Assembly: GCA_964358175.1 (NCBI GenBank)
Contig: CAYHOI010000004.1
Span: 1 to 44,412 of the forward strand
Source of the DNA: CAYHOI01 sp964358175
GTDB lineage: Bacteria > Margulisbacteria > Riflemargulisbacteria > GWF2-35-9
Length of the DNA: 44,412 bases
Direction of reading: 5' to 3'
Below, in pieces: positions 19,990-27,999 of this stretch. Position numbers and translations under genes: made by a program. How positions within the stretch are numbered: the stretch's first letter is position 1; every line of letters starts with the position of its first letter. The notes below the pieces were generated by a model. The model was not told the DNA's origin and searched no databases. It was given only the letters and a program-made list of their open reading frames with translations.

Positions 19990-20289
19990 TTATAATAATT
20001 TCTGAATAATTTCTGCCAGTTTCTGATGATCCGTCTCGCTCGGCTTGGGTTTGCTGAGCAACTCCGCTTTTAGCTTCAAAAGCTCATATTCCGCAACCAC
20101 GTAGCTCCCTCCTCTGGTAGAATCTGGCGTCTTTCTAACAACCTTCACATCAGGATTCTGAATAACTTTCTGAACAACTGGCTCTGATGGTGGAGGCGTA
20201 ATTTCCTGAAAAAGCCCTTGGTCTTTAAGCAACTGTGCTTGGGCTCGTTCTTCCTGCTCGCGCTCTAGTTCAAAGGGATCCTTTATCAT
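19990..20289 (-). CDS. Small charged protein of unknown function, first gene of the stress operon
   Basis: No family recognised. The 99-residue start at 20289 is chosen because AAAGGAG lies 7-8 nt upstream; a longer frame begins 33 nt further out but would place this ribosome site inside the gene. The N-terminus is a highly charged helix (DPFELEREQEERAQAQ). A Pro-rich linker (ITPPPSEPVV) follows, then a basic/polar segment, then a C-terminal helix-helix (LKLKAELLSKPKPSETDHQKLAEIIQKLL without the last few residues assigned). There is no signal peptide, membrane segment or Cys, so it is presumably cytoplasmic. Its position as the promoter-proximal gene of a peroxide-defence operon suggests a regulatory or adaptor role, but nothing in the sequence proves it. 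Confidence 0.7.
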   Translation of the reverse strand: MIKDPFELEREQEERAQAQLLKDQGLFQEITPPPSEPVVQKVIQNPDVKVVRKTPDSTRGGSYVVAEYELLKLKAELLSKPKPSETDHQKLAEIIQKLL

Positions 20290-20307
20290 CTCATCACTCC
20301 TTTTTGT

Positions 20308-20350
20308 GGAAAGTGCTTGCATTGTACCACTTTCCGATCTTCTTACTCAA
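20308..20350 (-). promoter_or_regulatory. Promoter of the stress operon with overlapping 8-bp-arm dyad operator
   Basis: On the minus strand TTGAGT (20345-20350), an 18-nt spacer and TACAAT (20321-20326) form a good sigma70-like promoter. A perfect inverted repeat, GGAAAGTG (20328-20335) and CACTTTCC (20308-20315), is separated by 12 nt and encloses the -10 box and start site. No T-run follows, so a terminator is unlikely; a repressor operator fits better. The -35 lies inside the last codons of the upstream deacetylase gene. The dyad differs from the AT-rich PerR/Fur consensus. Confidence 0.55.
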
Positions 20351-21377
20351 GATGAGTCGGATGCTTTTTGGTGTAAATAAATGGCCAATTCCCCATACAA
20401 CTATTTCCCCTCTTATCACGCGCCAACACACACGCCACGTAGTCCGCCTCGTGTTTGAGCTGAACATGATAAGCGTTTTTCGTGAGGCTACCCAGAAGAA
20501 ATTGAATGGAAGCTGCCTCGTAATTTTGCGATGAGAAAATCTGAAAACTCGCATTAAAATCGTTACTCTGTATCCGCGCACGCCTTTCAGGGTAGATTTT
20601 TGTAAAATAAATCGGCCTGACAGATGCTTTTTGCACTACTTCATCAGCCGAATCTGTTTTGACGATAATCTGACGATTGTAATCATAAGGATCCGCATAC
20701 AAGGCATTTGTCATCCCGCTCACATTAAAGACCATTTTATATCCCAATTTTTTAAGCGTTTGGTAGACTTTCTGATCGGAAAGTCCAAAAGGAAGCGCAA
20801 AATAATTCACGCTCACACCCACATGAGACTCAATGGTTTCCCTAGATCGCCGACATTCTTTTTCTAACCAATCCTCATACGCTTTGGGCGTCTGAATATC
20901 CGCCGGCGGACGACTCAGATAAGGATGATCCCAGGCATGACACCCTACGGTAACTCCGGCTCTTGCGAGTCCTTTGACGTCTTCCCAATTCATAAACCCT
21001 CTTTCATGCCCCACACCAATTGCACTCGGATAAACAAAAATGGCAAAGGGAATTTTCATTTTTTGGAACAGAGGAAACGCCTTGGTGTAGGTATTGTGAT
21101 TGCCATCATCAAACGTTATGGCGACACACTTCGATGGGATCTGAACACCCTTGTAACAGTAGTCTTCAATTTGCTGGAGAGTAACGAATGAAAACCCCGC
21201 TTTTCTAAGAGCCTGCATCTGTGAAACCAATTGTTCGCTACTCACTGAATAGGGCGTATCCTGAGACAAATCGACATGATGATAACAGAGTACGGCAATA
21301 TGACAGTCTGCTCGCTGAGCAGCCATGGAGAGAGCAAGAACAAGGAAGAAAACTATTCGTACGATGAACCTACTCAT
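20343..21377 (-). CDS. Secreted polysaccharide deacetylase (NodB/PgaB-like)
   Basis: This 344-residue protein has a signal peptide (FIVRIVFFLVLALSMA, cleavage near residue 20-25). A NodB-type catalytic domain follows: an N-terminal YHHV motif as in IcaB/PgaB proteins, the metal and base motif TFDDG (about residues 88-92), and the metal histidines in HAWDHPYL. A later PFG segment (YFALPFG) matches the fourth NodB motif. It should remove acetyl groups from N-acetylated polysaccharide at or outside the cell membrane. Residues about 255-344 form an extra domain with no family recognised. The start lies 12 nt after a TATAAT box without a Shine-Dalgarno, so the mRNA may be leaderless. Divergent from the decarboxylase gene; its 3' end holds the -35 of the stress operon. 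Confidence 0.86.
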   Translation of the reverse strand: MSRFIVRIVFFLVLALSMAAQRADCHIAVLCYHHVDLSQDTPYSVSSEQLVSQMQALRKAGFSFVTLQQIEDYCYKGVQIPSKCVAITFDDGNHNTYTKAFPLFQKMKIPFAIFVYPSAIGVGHERGFMNWEDVKGLARAGVTVGCHAWDHPYLSRPPADIQTPKAYEDWLEKECRRSRETIESHVGVSVNYFALPFGLSDQKVYQTLKKLGYKMVFNVSGMTNALYADPYDYNRQIIVKTDSADEVVQKASVRPIYFTKIYPERRARIQSNDFNASFQIFSSQNYEAASIQFLLGSLTKNAYHVQLKHEADYVACVLARDKRGNSCMGNWPFIYTKKHPTHLE

Positions 21378-21389
21378 TATTGAAGAGAA

Positions 21390-21437
21390 ATTATATCATA
21401 ATTATGGATATTCAAATGGAAATGAATCGGGTACAAT
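21390..21437. promoter_or_regulatory. Divergent -10 boxes between deacetylase and decarboxylase genes
   Basis: Minus strand: TATAAT at 21390-21395, 12 nt before the deacetylase ATG. Plus strand: TACAAT at 21432-21437, 12 nt before the decarboxylase ATG. Neither gene has a clear -35 or Shine-Dalgarno. Predicted transcripts would have leaders of only about 5 nt. The whole divergent spacer is 72 bp. Confidence 0.4.
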
Positions 21438-21449
21438 AACCGCCGTCAA

Positions 21450-22625
21450 ATGATCAATGATCCCTACAAATTTCCGCTTAATCGGTTCCAAAGCGAAAGA
21501 CAGTTTGAGCGCATTCGTGAATTCTCAAAGAACAAGCCAACGCCTTTCCTCATTATTGACTTAGATGTTATTCGTCAGAAGTATCAAGAACTCAAAACCA
21601 ATCTCCCCATGGCAACCATTTTCTATGCCCTTAAGGCAAACCCCATGGACGAAGTTGTTGCATTGCTTCACGAGCTAGGCTCTCACTTTGATGTGGCCTC
21701 ACGGCACGAACTCGACCAGCTGTTACGTCTTGGGGTTTCTCCCGATCTGATTAGTTTTGGAAATACGATTAAGAAAAAGGCAGACATTGCATACTTCTTT
21801 GAGCGAGGGGTTCGTCTTTTTGTCACAGACTCTTCTGAAGATCTCGCAAACATCGCCACCGAAGCTCCTGGCTCGAGAGTATTCTACCGCATTCTCACAG
21901 ATGGTGCTGGATCTGACTGGCCTCTGTCCCGAAAATTCGGTGCGCATCCTGACATGATTTATCACCTCATTCAGGAGGCTAAGACCCTTGGAATTGAACC
22001 CTTTGGGGTCTCCTTTCACGTTGGATCCCAACAGCGCGATATCGGACAATGGGACGAGGCTCTTGCAAGAAGCAAGTACCTCTTTGATGCAGCAAAGGAA
22101 TTAGGACTTCAATTAAAAATGATCAATATTGGAGGCGGGTTTCCGGCTAATTATATGGAACAAACCAACCCGATCAAGGTCTACACCACCGAAATTCTGC
22201 GCTTCCTTAGCGAAGACTTCAAAAATAATCCACCCCTCATCTATATGGAACCTGGGCGCTCTATCGTGGGAGATGCAGGGATCATTGTCAGCGAAGTGAT
22301 TCGGGTCTCGGCAAAGACAAAAAACAGCTTCCACCGGTGGGTTTTCCTGGATATCGGCAAGTTTGGGGGACTCATCGAAACAATGGATGAATCTATTCAG
22401 TTCCCTATTTTCTTCGACAAAGAAGGAAAAGAAGAAGAAATTATATTGGCAGGCCCGACCTGTGACAGCATGGACATCCTTTATGAGAAATACAAATACA
22501 CCATGCCTAACAACGTTACCGAGGGAGATCGAGTTTACATCTTCACAACTGGAGCCTACACTCAATCTTACTGTAGCATCAACTTCAATGGATTCCCTCC
22601 GCTCAAGTCCTATATCCTAGAGTAG
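21450..22625 (+). CDS. Fold-type III PLP decarboxylase (ornithine/lysine decarboxylase family)
   Basis: The 391-residue enzyme belongs to the alanine-racemase-fold decarboxylases. The PLP Schiff-base lysine is K62 in FYALKANP. Further motifs are the His in FHVGSQ, the phosphate-binding GGGFP, EPGR, and the C-terminal catalytic CD pair (C338) in GPTCDSMD, followed by AYTQSYCSINFNGF. GPTCDSMD fits ornithine or lysine decarboxylases of eukaryotic/Vibrio type better than diaminopimelate decarboxylase. The product would be putrescine or cadaverine, feeding polyamine synthesis; the exact substrate cannot be read off by eye. It stands alone on the plus strand, divergent from the deacetylase gene, and ends in TAG just before a repeat element. 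There is no Shine-Dalgarno; see the possible leaderless start. Confidence 0.88.
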   Translation: MINDPYKFPLNRFQSERQFERIREFSKNKPTPFLIIDLDVIRQKYQELKTNLPMATIFYALKANPMDEVVALLHELGSHFDVASRHELDQLLRLGVSPDLISFGNTIKKKADIAYFFERGVRLFVTDSSEDLANIATEAPGSRVFYRILTDGAGSDWPLSRKFGAHPDMIYHLIQEAKTLGIEPFGVSFHVGSQQRDIGQWDEALARSKYLFDAAKELGLQLKMINIGGGFPANYMEQTNPIKVYTTEILRFLSEDFKNNPPLIYMEPGRSIVGDAGIIVSEVIRVSAKTKNSFHRWVFLDIGKFGGLIETMDESIQFPIFFDKEGKEEEIILAGPTCDSMDILYEKYKYTMPNNVTEGDRVYIFTTGAYTQSYCSINFNGFPPLKSYILE

Positions 22626-22648
22626 AGCCTGCTGTTATCCTCTACTAA

Positions 22649-22789
22649 AATTGGTTTTCGGTTTTGCTTCGCCTTGGTTCCTGAGCACTTCGACAAGCTC
22701 AGTGTAGCACAATGTCGAAGGACGCTCACTTAGCAGGACTAAGCTTCGCTCGTCTCAGCTTCACCGAAAACCAATTCGTAACGAGTATA
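22649..22789. repeat. REP/MITE-like element with 14-bp perfect terminal inverted repeats
   Basis: AATTGGTTTTCGGT (22649-22662) and its exact complement ACCGAAAACCAATT (22763-22776) flank about 100 bp. Inside are smaller dyads: CTGAGC/GCTCAG, and CTTCGACA/TGTCGAAG around the common intergenic motif CTTCGACAAGCTCAGTG. No ORF is present. The right end plus 13 nt (22760-22789) recurs with a few changes at 37229-37258. It may also end transcription of the decarboxylase gene. Confidence 0.6.
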
Positions 22790-22805
22790 TCCCTATTTCA
22801 AGCAA

Positions 22806-22831
22806 TAAAAAAGGCCAGCTTTCGCTGACCT
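22806..22831 (-). terminator. Rho-independent terminator of the outer-membrane protein gene
   Basis: On the minus strand an 8-bp stem, AGGTCAGC / GCTGGCCT with one G-U pair, closes a GAAA tetraloop and is followed by six T residues. It begins about 30 nt after the stop codon of the gene at 22862. Confidence 0.8.
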
Positions 22832-22861
22832 CTTTATATCCTTTTGAGCAACTTCCTAGGA

Positions 22862-23443
22862 CTAGAAACCGATTGCTACACCGGCTCTCCAAAAAAGCCC
22901 ACTTCGATCGATGGCACTTAAATCAATCGTTCCGGTAAAACTACTATCATTTTTAATCGCAGTTTGTGTATCAACGACCTTGGCAAGATATCCCAGTTGC
23001 CCAAATGCGCTCACTAAAGGAAGTAAATTCTGGTTGTATTGAGCAAAGAGTCCTGCATAGACGTTCCCTGGCATAGCTACATCCGATCCGCTTACTCTAC
23101 CCGTGAGTAAATCTACCATCACATCCGCCCCGAAAGTAAATCCTGCCACATCTGGCAAAGGCAACTTAAATTGAAAATCAGCTGCAAAAGATTTAAAGGG
23201 GATTGTCCCGCTGAAAGTCTTGGATAAGTAAGTGAAGGCGCAAGTGATGTTGGTGTCACTAAATTGCGACAAATACAACGTGGTTGGAATAAACGGAATG
23301 ATGGGCAACTCAATACCCGCACCCACACTGCTTCCCTTTGCATAACTCGAATACACTCCTTGAACTTGAAATAGCGAAAAAGACGGTGTCCACATACTGC
23401 CCACCACTAACATAACGGTCATTAATCCCCACACTTTTTTCAT
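22862..23443 (-). CDS. Putative small outer-membrane beta-barrel protein
   Basis: The start at 23443 is chosen because GGGAGG lies 7 nt upstream and it opens a clean signal peptide (MKKVWGLMTVMLVVGS, cleavage near residue 23); a longer frame to 23473 lacks a ribosome site. The mature part, about 170 residues, is rich in Gly, aromatic and alternating polar/apolar residues (QGVYSSYAKGSSVGAGIELP, GLFAQYNQ, AFGQLGYLAKV, GLFWRAGVAIGF). It ends in Phe, the usual signal for BAM-dependent barrel insertion. No specific family recognised. It is monocistronic, with a predicted promoter (TTGTCG at 23515-23520, 17 nt, CATAAT at 23492-23497, minus strand) and a strong terminator. Confidence 0.72.
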   Translation of the reverse strand: MKKVWGLMTVMLVVGSMWTPSFSLFQVQGVYSSYAKGSSVGAGIELPIIPFIPTTLYLSQFSDTNITCAFTYLSKTFSGTIPFKSFAADFQFKLPLPDVAGFTFGADVMVDLLTGRVSGSDVAMPGNVYAGLFAQYNQNLLPLVSAFGQLGYLAKVVDTQTAIKNDSSFTGTIDLSAIDRSGLFWRAGVAIGF

Positions 23444-23491
23444 ACAAAACCTCCCTTTACAAATATTTAGCACCTACGCGCTATACATAAC

Positions 23492-23534
23492 ATTATGGCA
23501 AAATATTGATCATTCGACAACCTTTCTATAAAAT
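23492..23534. promoter_or_regulatory. Interleaved divergent promoters
   Basis: Plus: TTGATC (23506-23511), 17-nt spacer, TAAAAT (23529-23534), driving the DUF1761 gene. Minus: TTGTCG (23515-23520), 17-nt spacer, CATAAT (23492-23497), driving the outer-membrane protein gene. The two -35 regions interpenetrate, so the polymerases should compete. Confidence 0.45.
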
Positions 23535-23576
23535 ATGCTAAACTGTTCATAAAGATATTCCAAAGGAGGCCTGTAT

Positions 23577-23969
23577 ATGTCAGTCATTAGCATTTTTTTA
23601 GCAGTAGCGGTCAATGTAGTTGTCGGTTCTCTGTGGTACTCTCCGTTTATTTTCGGAAAACAATGGACTGAACTTATCGGCAAAAATAAATCTGAGTTGG
23701 GTAGCCCCGTTCGTGGCATGTCCATCATGGTCGTCCTTGCCGTAATTCTTTCGCTCGTATTATCCAATGTCATTCGGGCTAACCATGTTACGAATATTCA
23801 GGATGTCCTTATGATTACGCTATTTATTTGGGGCGGATTTGTTCTCCCTTTCACGGCCACCGATGTCGCCTTCGCGGGTAAGCCTTGGAAGCTCTTTCTG
23901 ATCAATGCAGGGAATCAGCTGATCTCCCTATTTGGGATGGGGCTCGTCTTCTTGTTTGTGCCAGTCTAA
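23577..23969 (+). CDS. DUF1761-family small membrane protein
   Basis: The 130-residue integral membrane protein has four predicted helices (about residues 3-20, 48-66, 77-98 and 105-129). The DUF1761 hallmark GSLWYSPFIFGKQW follows the first helix. Function of the family is not established. The gene has a strong AAAGGAGG site 8 nt before ATG and its own predicted promoter. Its last 4 bp overlap the end of glnS on the opposite strand. Confidence 0.8.
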   Translation: MSVISIFLAVAVNVVVGSLWYSPFIFGKQWTELIGKNKSELGSPVRGMSIMVVLAVILSLVLSNVIRANHVTNIQDVLMITLFIWGGFVLPFTATDVAFAGKPWKLFLINAGNQLISLFGMGLVFLFVPV

Positions 23970-25633
23970 GGCTTCTTTTTACTATCCTTAGCCCAGGAAT
24001 CCCTAAGCGTAACGGTCAGGTTGAAAACTGGTTTTTCTGGCAAAGAGTCGGTATCCGCGCAAAAATACCCCTGCCTTAAAAACTGATATCGTGTACCTGG
24101 TATAGCATCAGCCAGGCTCGGCTCAACTCTAGCCGTATCGATGACACAAAGAGACTGGTCATTCATTATATCCTCTTTGTGGTCAGAGGCAGAAGGACAA
24201 TACAACGGCTCATACCATCGAATCTGAGCAGAAATCGCATAAGACGCAGACACCCAGTGTGAGGTGCCAAGCACCTTCCGCCCATCGTTCGTCCAGCCAC
24301 CTCTGCTTTGGGGATCATAGGTACAATGAACTTCCTTGATCTGCCCTGCTTCATCCTTGATGACCTGTGTCGCCGTCACATAGTAAGCATGCTTTAACCG
24401 AATTTCTCTGCCAGGGGATAGCCTGAAATATTTGGGGGGTGGAACCTCCATGAAATCGTCTTGTTCAATATATATTTCTCTTGAAAAGGGAATGGTTCGT
24501 TTACCCGCCGAAGGGTCTTCTGGATTGTTTTCGGCCTCAAACCACTCGACCTGCCCCTCAGGGTAGTTTGTAATAATCACCTTAAGCGGACGAAGCACCG
24601 CCATCACGCGAAGAGCCTGGATATTGAGATCTTCTCTAACGCAATGTTCCAACAGCTCAAAGTCCACGATGCTATTCATTTTGGCAACGCCAATTCGCTC
24701 AACAAAGGCTCGAATAGCCGAAGGGGGGTAGCCTCGCCTTCGCATTCCCGCGATCGTTGGCAATCTGGGGTCATCCCATCCGTTGACAATCTTGCTGGCC
24801 ACCAGCTCAAGGAGTTTTCGTTTACTCATCACTGTTCGAGTCATATTCAGTCTCGCAAATTCAATTTGTTTTGGATGACAGGGAACGGACAATTGATCCA
24901 AAAACCAGTCATAGAGGGGTCGATGATCTTCAAATTCGAGGGTACAAATGGAGTGGGTAATGCCTTCCAGGGCATCTGTAATTCCATGGGCAAAGTCATA
25001 CATCGGATAGATGCACCACCGACCACCCGTTCGGTGATGTTCAACCTTCATAATTCGATAAATCACAGGGTCGCGCATATTCATATTGGGGGAAGCCATT
25101 TCTATCTTCGCTCGCAATGTCTTCGAGCCCTCATCGAACTCCCCCTGACTCATTCTCATGAAAAGCTCACGATTCTGCGCAACCGTTCGCCCCCTAAATG
25201 GACTATTTACTCCTGGCTCGGTGAGCGTCCCTCGGTGCTGCCGCATTTGCTCAGCATTCAAGTCACATACGTAGGCTTTTCCTGCATCGATGAGGCACAA
25301 CGCATATTCATAGAGCTTGTCAAAGTAGTCTGACGAATAGCAAGGTTCTCCATCCCACTCAAATCCAAGCCACCGAACATCCTCCATAATTGCATTAACA
25401 TAAACGGAATCTTCCCTGCTCGGATTCGTATCATCAAATCGCAAATTACATTTACCTTGATACTTTTTCGCAATCCCAAAATTTAACCCAACCGACTTAG
25501 CATGACCAATATGCAAACATCCATTCGGCTCTGGTGGGAAGCGGGTATGCACAACCTTGCATACACCTGACTCCAAATCTTCGCGGACAATCTCATCAAT
25601 AAAGTGTGAAGCTTCAGGAAGCATTGTATTCAT
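23966..25633 (-). CDS. glnS: Glutaminyl-tRNA synthetase
   Basis: At 555 residues it is the length of E. coli GlnRS. Class I signatures are present: PPEPNGCLHIGHAKS (HIGH at 41-44) and the KMSKS-like VMSKRKL (about 268-274). Typical GlnRS segments are RFDDTNP, MYDFAHGITDALEGITHSICTLEF (split here for length) and the C-terminal anticodon-binding barrels (from about residue 340; FSREIYIEQDDF, RLSPGREIRLKHAY). It charges tRNA-Gln directly, so the cell need not depend wholly on Glu-tRNA amidation. The promoter is TTGCCT, 18 nt, TATAAT (25642-25647); the TATAAT ends 8 nt before the ATG, so the mRNA is probably leaderless. An AAGG just before the ATG is too close to be a good ribosome site. Confidence 0.97.
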   Translation of the reverse strand: MNTMLPEASHFIDEIVREDLESGVCKVVHTRFPPEPNGCLHIGHAKSVGLNFGIAKKYQGKCNLRFDDTNPSREDSVYVNAIMEDVRWLGFEWDGEPCYSSDYFDKLYEYALCLIDAGKAYVCDLNAEQMRQHRGTLTEPGVNSPFRGRTVAQNRELFMRMSQGEFDEGSKTLRAKIEMASPNMNMRDPVIYRIMKVEHHRTGGRWCIYPMYDFAHGITDALEGITHSICTLEFEDHRPLYDWFLDQLSVPCHPKQIEFARLNMTRTVMSKRKLLELVASKIVNGWDDPRLPTIAGMRRRGYPPSAIRAFVERIGVAKMNSIVDFELLEHCVREDLNIQALRVMAVLRPLKVIITNYPEGQVEWFEAENNPEDPSAGKRTIPFSREIYIEQDDFMEVPPPKYFRLSPGREIRLKHAYYVTATQVIKDEAGQIKEVHCTYDPQSRGGWTNDGRKVLGTSHWVSASYAISAQIRWYEPLYCPSASDHKEDIMNDQSLCVIDTARVEPSLADAIPGTRYQFLRQGYFCADTDSLPEKPVFNLTVTLRDSWAKDSKKKP

Positions 25634-25641
25634 CAGCCTTC

Positions 25642-25731
25642 ATTATAATAACGCTAAGGGGGACGAGGCAAGCGGGATTCTTTACATCGTCACGATTATG
25701 GCTACGCCTACTCCTCAGAAATTGGTATAAT
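25642..25731. promoter_or_regulatory. Divergent promoters of glnS and the transporter pseudogene
   Basis: Minus strand: TTGCCT (25666-25671), 18-nt spacer, TATAAT (25642-25647), 8 nt from the glnS ATG. Plus strand: extended -10 TGG-TATAAT (25723-25731), 8 nt from the transporter ATG at 25740, with no clear -35. Both predicted start sites fall within about 3 nt of the start codon. Confidence 0.45.
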
Positions 25732-25739
25732 TCAAAAAA

Positions 25740-27305
25740 ATGTCCTCCCTCTCCTTTTCAAATCGTCTTTTGGTTGGAACCGTCTACTTTGTTCAAGGCA
25801 TTGTGGGCATGACCGGTATGGCTGAATTTATCCTGACTCGAAATGCCTTTCATTTCACGTGGACGCAAATCGCATTCCTAGGGGCTCTCACCACGCTTAC
25901 CTAGTGCATAAAACCTCTCTATGGATTTCTCACGGACTTGGTGCCTATTTTCGGCTTACGCCGCAAGCCCTACATGATCCTTTCTTCTTTGCTTGCTACC
26001 GGCGGCTACATTGGCTTAGCTCTGTGGGGCACATCGTTTGCCTCCCTCGCACTCTTTTCTGTTGCCATCAGCATTGGACTCGGCTTCGCTGACGTTATCG
26101 TTGATGGGTTTGTGGTGGAACGATCCTCCCCTGACACCATTGGAGCCAATCAAGCTCTTTGCTGGCGTGCCAAAGGGTGGGGCATTCTCTTCGCGTCACT
26201 GTTTTCGGGGCTTCTTCTGCAGCGAGCTGTATTTTCCTCTGTACTCACCACTTCACCCATGACCAGCTGGCTTCTCATACACTTCCCCGCGAGCTTCTCC
26301 ACCCAGATGATCGGCCAGATCAACATGCTCGACATTCGGTACCTTCTGCTATTCACAGGTCTATGGCCCGTATTGACGCTTATCCTCTCGATGTCGCTTC
26401 GTGAACCCACATCTGCGCCTGCCGCAAACCATCCTCTTTCGCTTCCAACTATTCTAACCGCACTGCTGGCGTTCACTTCAACCACTGTGGTCATCCTTGG
26501 CTTACACGCTCACCAAACGGCGTCAACTCTGGGGGTTATCCTTATTTGGAGCACGTGGATTGCCTTCTACCTTCGAAGCCTCATTCGGCACAATATGGCA
26601 ACGGCCACCTTGCTTTTCTCGGCCCTATTTTTATTCCTCTGGCGGTTCACCCCAAGCTTTGGTGCCCCGTGGAGCAACTATTACTTAAATACCCTCCATC
26701 TCTCACCCGAAAAACTGGGATTACTGGGGGCCCTTTCCTCGGTAAGCTGGATTCTGGGAACTTGGATTTACAATCGATTTCTGGACAACATCCCCCTAAA
26801 AAAACTGCTTTTCTGGACAGTTCTCATTGGTGTAGTCGTTTCCTTTACGCAATTAACCCTTGCCACGCCTGAATTGGGGTTTGCGCTAGGCAGACTCCCT
26901 CTCATCAAATACACTGCGGCGCTCCTGCTCTACCCCATCTATTTCATTGTCTATCCAGGCCACGCCTGGGGCGAATTAATGACTCAACCCTCTATCTTAA
27001 ACTTAGATGCAATCCTCTCATTCCTGCTCGAAATTCTCTTTATGATCTCTTTCCTACCCTTACTCAAGCTAGCAGCCAAGGTCACTCCGAGTGGAGTGGA
27101 GGCGACCAATTTCTCTATACTCGCCAGCGTTATGAACTTGGGACTCGCCTTCGGCTCCATTTCCGGAGGCTGGATCTATACCTACGTTGAGGGAACCTAT
27201 CAAATCGCACAATTCACCTTTACAGGACTTCATCTCACCATTTTCATCGGAGCAGCAACAAGTTTAATCTGTTTACCCGTTCTTCGAAAGTTGAAGGATG
27301 TGTAA
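25740..27305 (+). pseudogene. MFS transporter, BT1 (folate-biopterin)-like, interrupted by in-frame TAG
   Basis: From ATG 25740 the frame encodes a first membrane helix (RLLVGTVYFVQGIVGMTGMAEF) and the start of a second. It then meets TAG at codon 55 (25902-25904), and continues in the same frame for about 467 codons with some eleven more helices to the stop at 27305. Around the stop it reads LTT-stop-CIKPLYGFLTDLVPIFGLRRKPY. In BT1-type transporters this place is P-W-x-I-K-P-L-Y-G, so the stop lies where Trp is expected, and TGG to TAG is one base. A Trp just missing and otherwise intact sequence point to a very recent nonsense mutation, readthrough or a sequence error. The first possible later starts (TTG 25938) would lose helices 1-2. 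The substrate is unproven; the BT1 assignment is by motif only. Confidence 0.68.
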
Positions 27306-27353
27306 TTTCAAATCCCACGATATACTAGTACAGAAAAAAAATGAGGAGGCATC

Positions 27354-27881
27354 ATGGTTAAGAAAAACGAACTGCGCGCGATTATTAAAACGGGGAAAGG
27401 CAACATTAAGTTGAAACTTCATGACCAACAAGCCCCTGTTACTGTTGCTAACTTCGTTCATCTGGCCAACCGTGGCTACTACGATGGACTGACCTTTCAC
27501 CGAGTTATTCGTGACTTTATGATTCAAGGAGGTTGTCCATTAGGAACTGGGACAGGTGGCCCCGGCTATCAGTTTCAGGACGAATGTACCCTGGATCTCA
27601 AACACAACAAATCTGGCATTTTATCCATGGCGAACTCAGGCCCAAACACGAATGGGAGTCAGTTCTTCATTACCCACGTACCCACGCCCTGGCTGGACGG
27701 AAAACACACCATCTTTGGCGAGGTTCTCAGCAAAAAAGATCAAACTGTCATTAACAAGATTGCTGGTGGAGACACCATTCAAAGCATCACTATTCAGGGG
27801 GATACGACAAATCTCATGGCATCCCTAGGAAACACGTTAGCCCATTGGAATGAGGCTCTTGCAAAGAAGGCTCTTAGCTAA
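27354..27881 (+). CDS. Cyclophilin-type peptidyl-prolyl cis-trans isomerase
   Basis: The 175-residue single-domain cyclophilin accelerates proline isomerisation during folding. Active-site motifs are complete: FHRVIRDFMIQGG (catalytic Arg), GTGTGGPGYQFQDE, MANSGPNTNGSQFFITH and the WLDGKHTIFGEV segment. There is no signal peptide, so it is probably cytoplasmic. The start has an AGGAGG site 4 nt upstream, and a TATACT box lies at 27321-27326. A hairpin overlapping the stop codon, with a T-run, probably terminates it. It follows the transporter relic by 48 bp on the same strand. Confidence 0.95.
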   Translation: MVKKNELRAIIKTGKGNIKLKLHDQQAPVTVANFVHLANRGYYDGLTFHRVIRDFMIQGGCPLGTGTGGPGYQFQDECTLDLKHNKSGILSMANSGPNTNGSQFFITHVPTPWLDGKHTIFGEVLSKKDQTVINKIAGGDTIQSITIQGDTTNLMASLGNTLAHWNEALAKKALS

Positions 27882-27897
27882 AGAGCAGGGCTTTTTT
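27870..27897 (+). terminator. Probable terminator after the cyclophilin gene
   Basis: GCTCTT (27870-27875) and AAGAGC (27881-27886) form a 6-bp stem with a 5-nt loop, followed after 5 nt by TTTTTT (27892-27897). The stem overlaps the TAA stop. The gap between stem and T-run lowers confidence. Confidence 0.5.
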
Positions 27898-27999
27898 CTG
27901 CAATTTTCTTCTCTTTCTGCCGATAACTTTAATATGAGGCAGAAAAAAATCATTGCCACCAAAAAAGCGTCACGCCAACCCGAGGATAAAAATGTTATT

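Noticed and set aside
20308..20335. Dyad as Rho-independent terminator of the deacetylase gene
   Set aside because: The 12-nt loop holds a -10 box and no T-run follows; a promoter/operator reading is better.
24644..25333. 229-codon plus-strand ORF
   Set aside because: It is antisense to the well-conserved glnS catalytic core and has no recognisable features.
25902..25904. TAG recoded as an amino acid
   Set aside because: TAG is the normal stop of the rubrerythrin, ferritin, Hrb, CheW, receptor 2 and decarboxylase genes in the same window.
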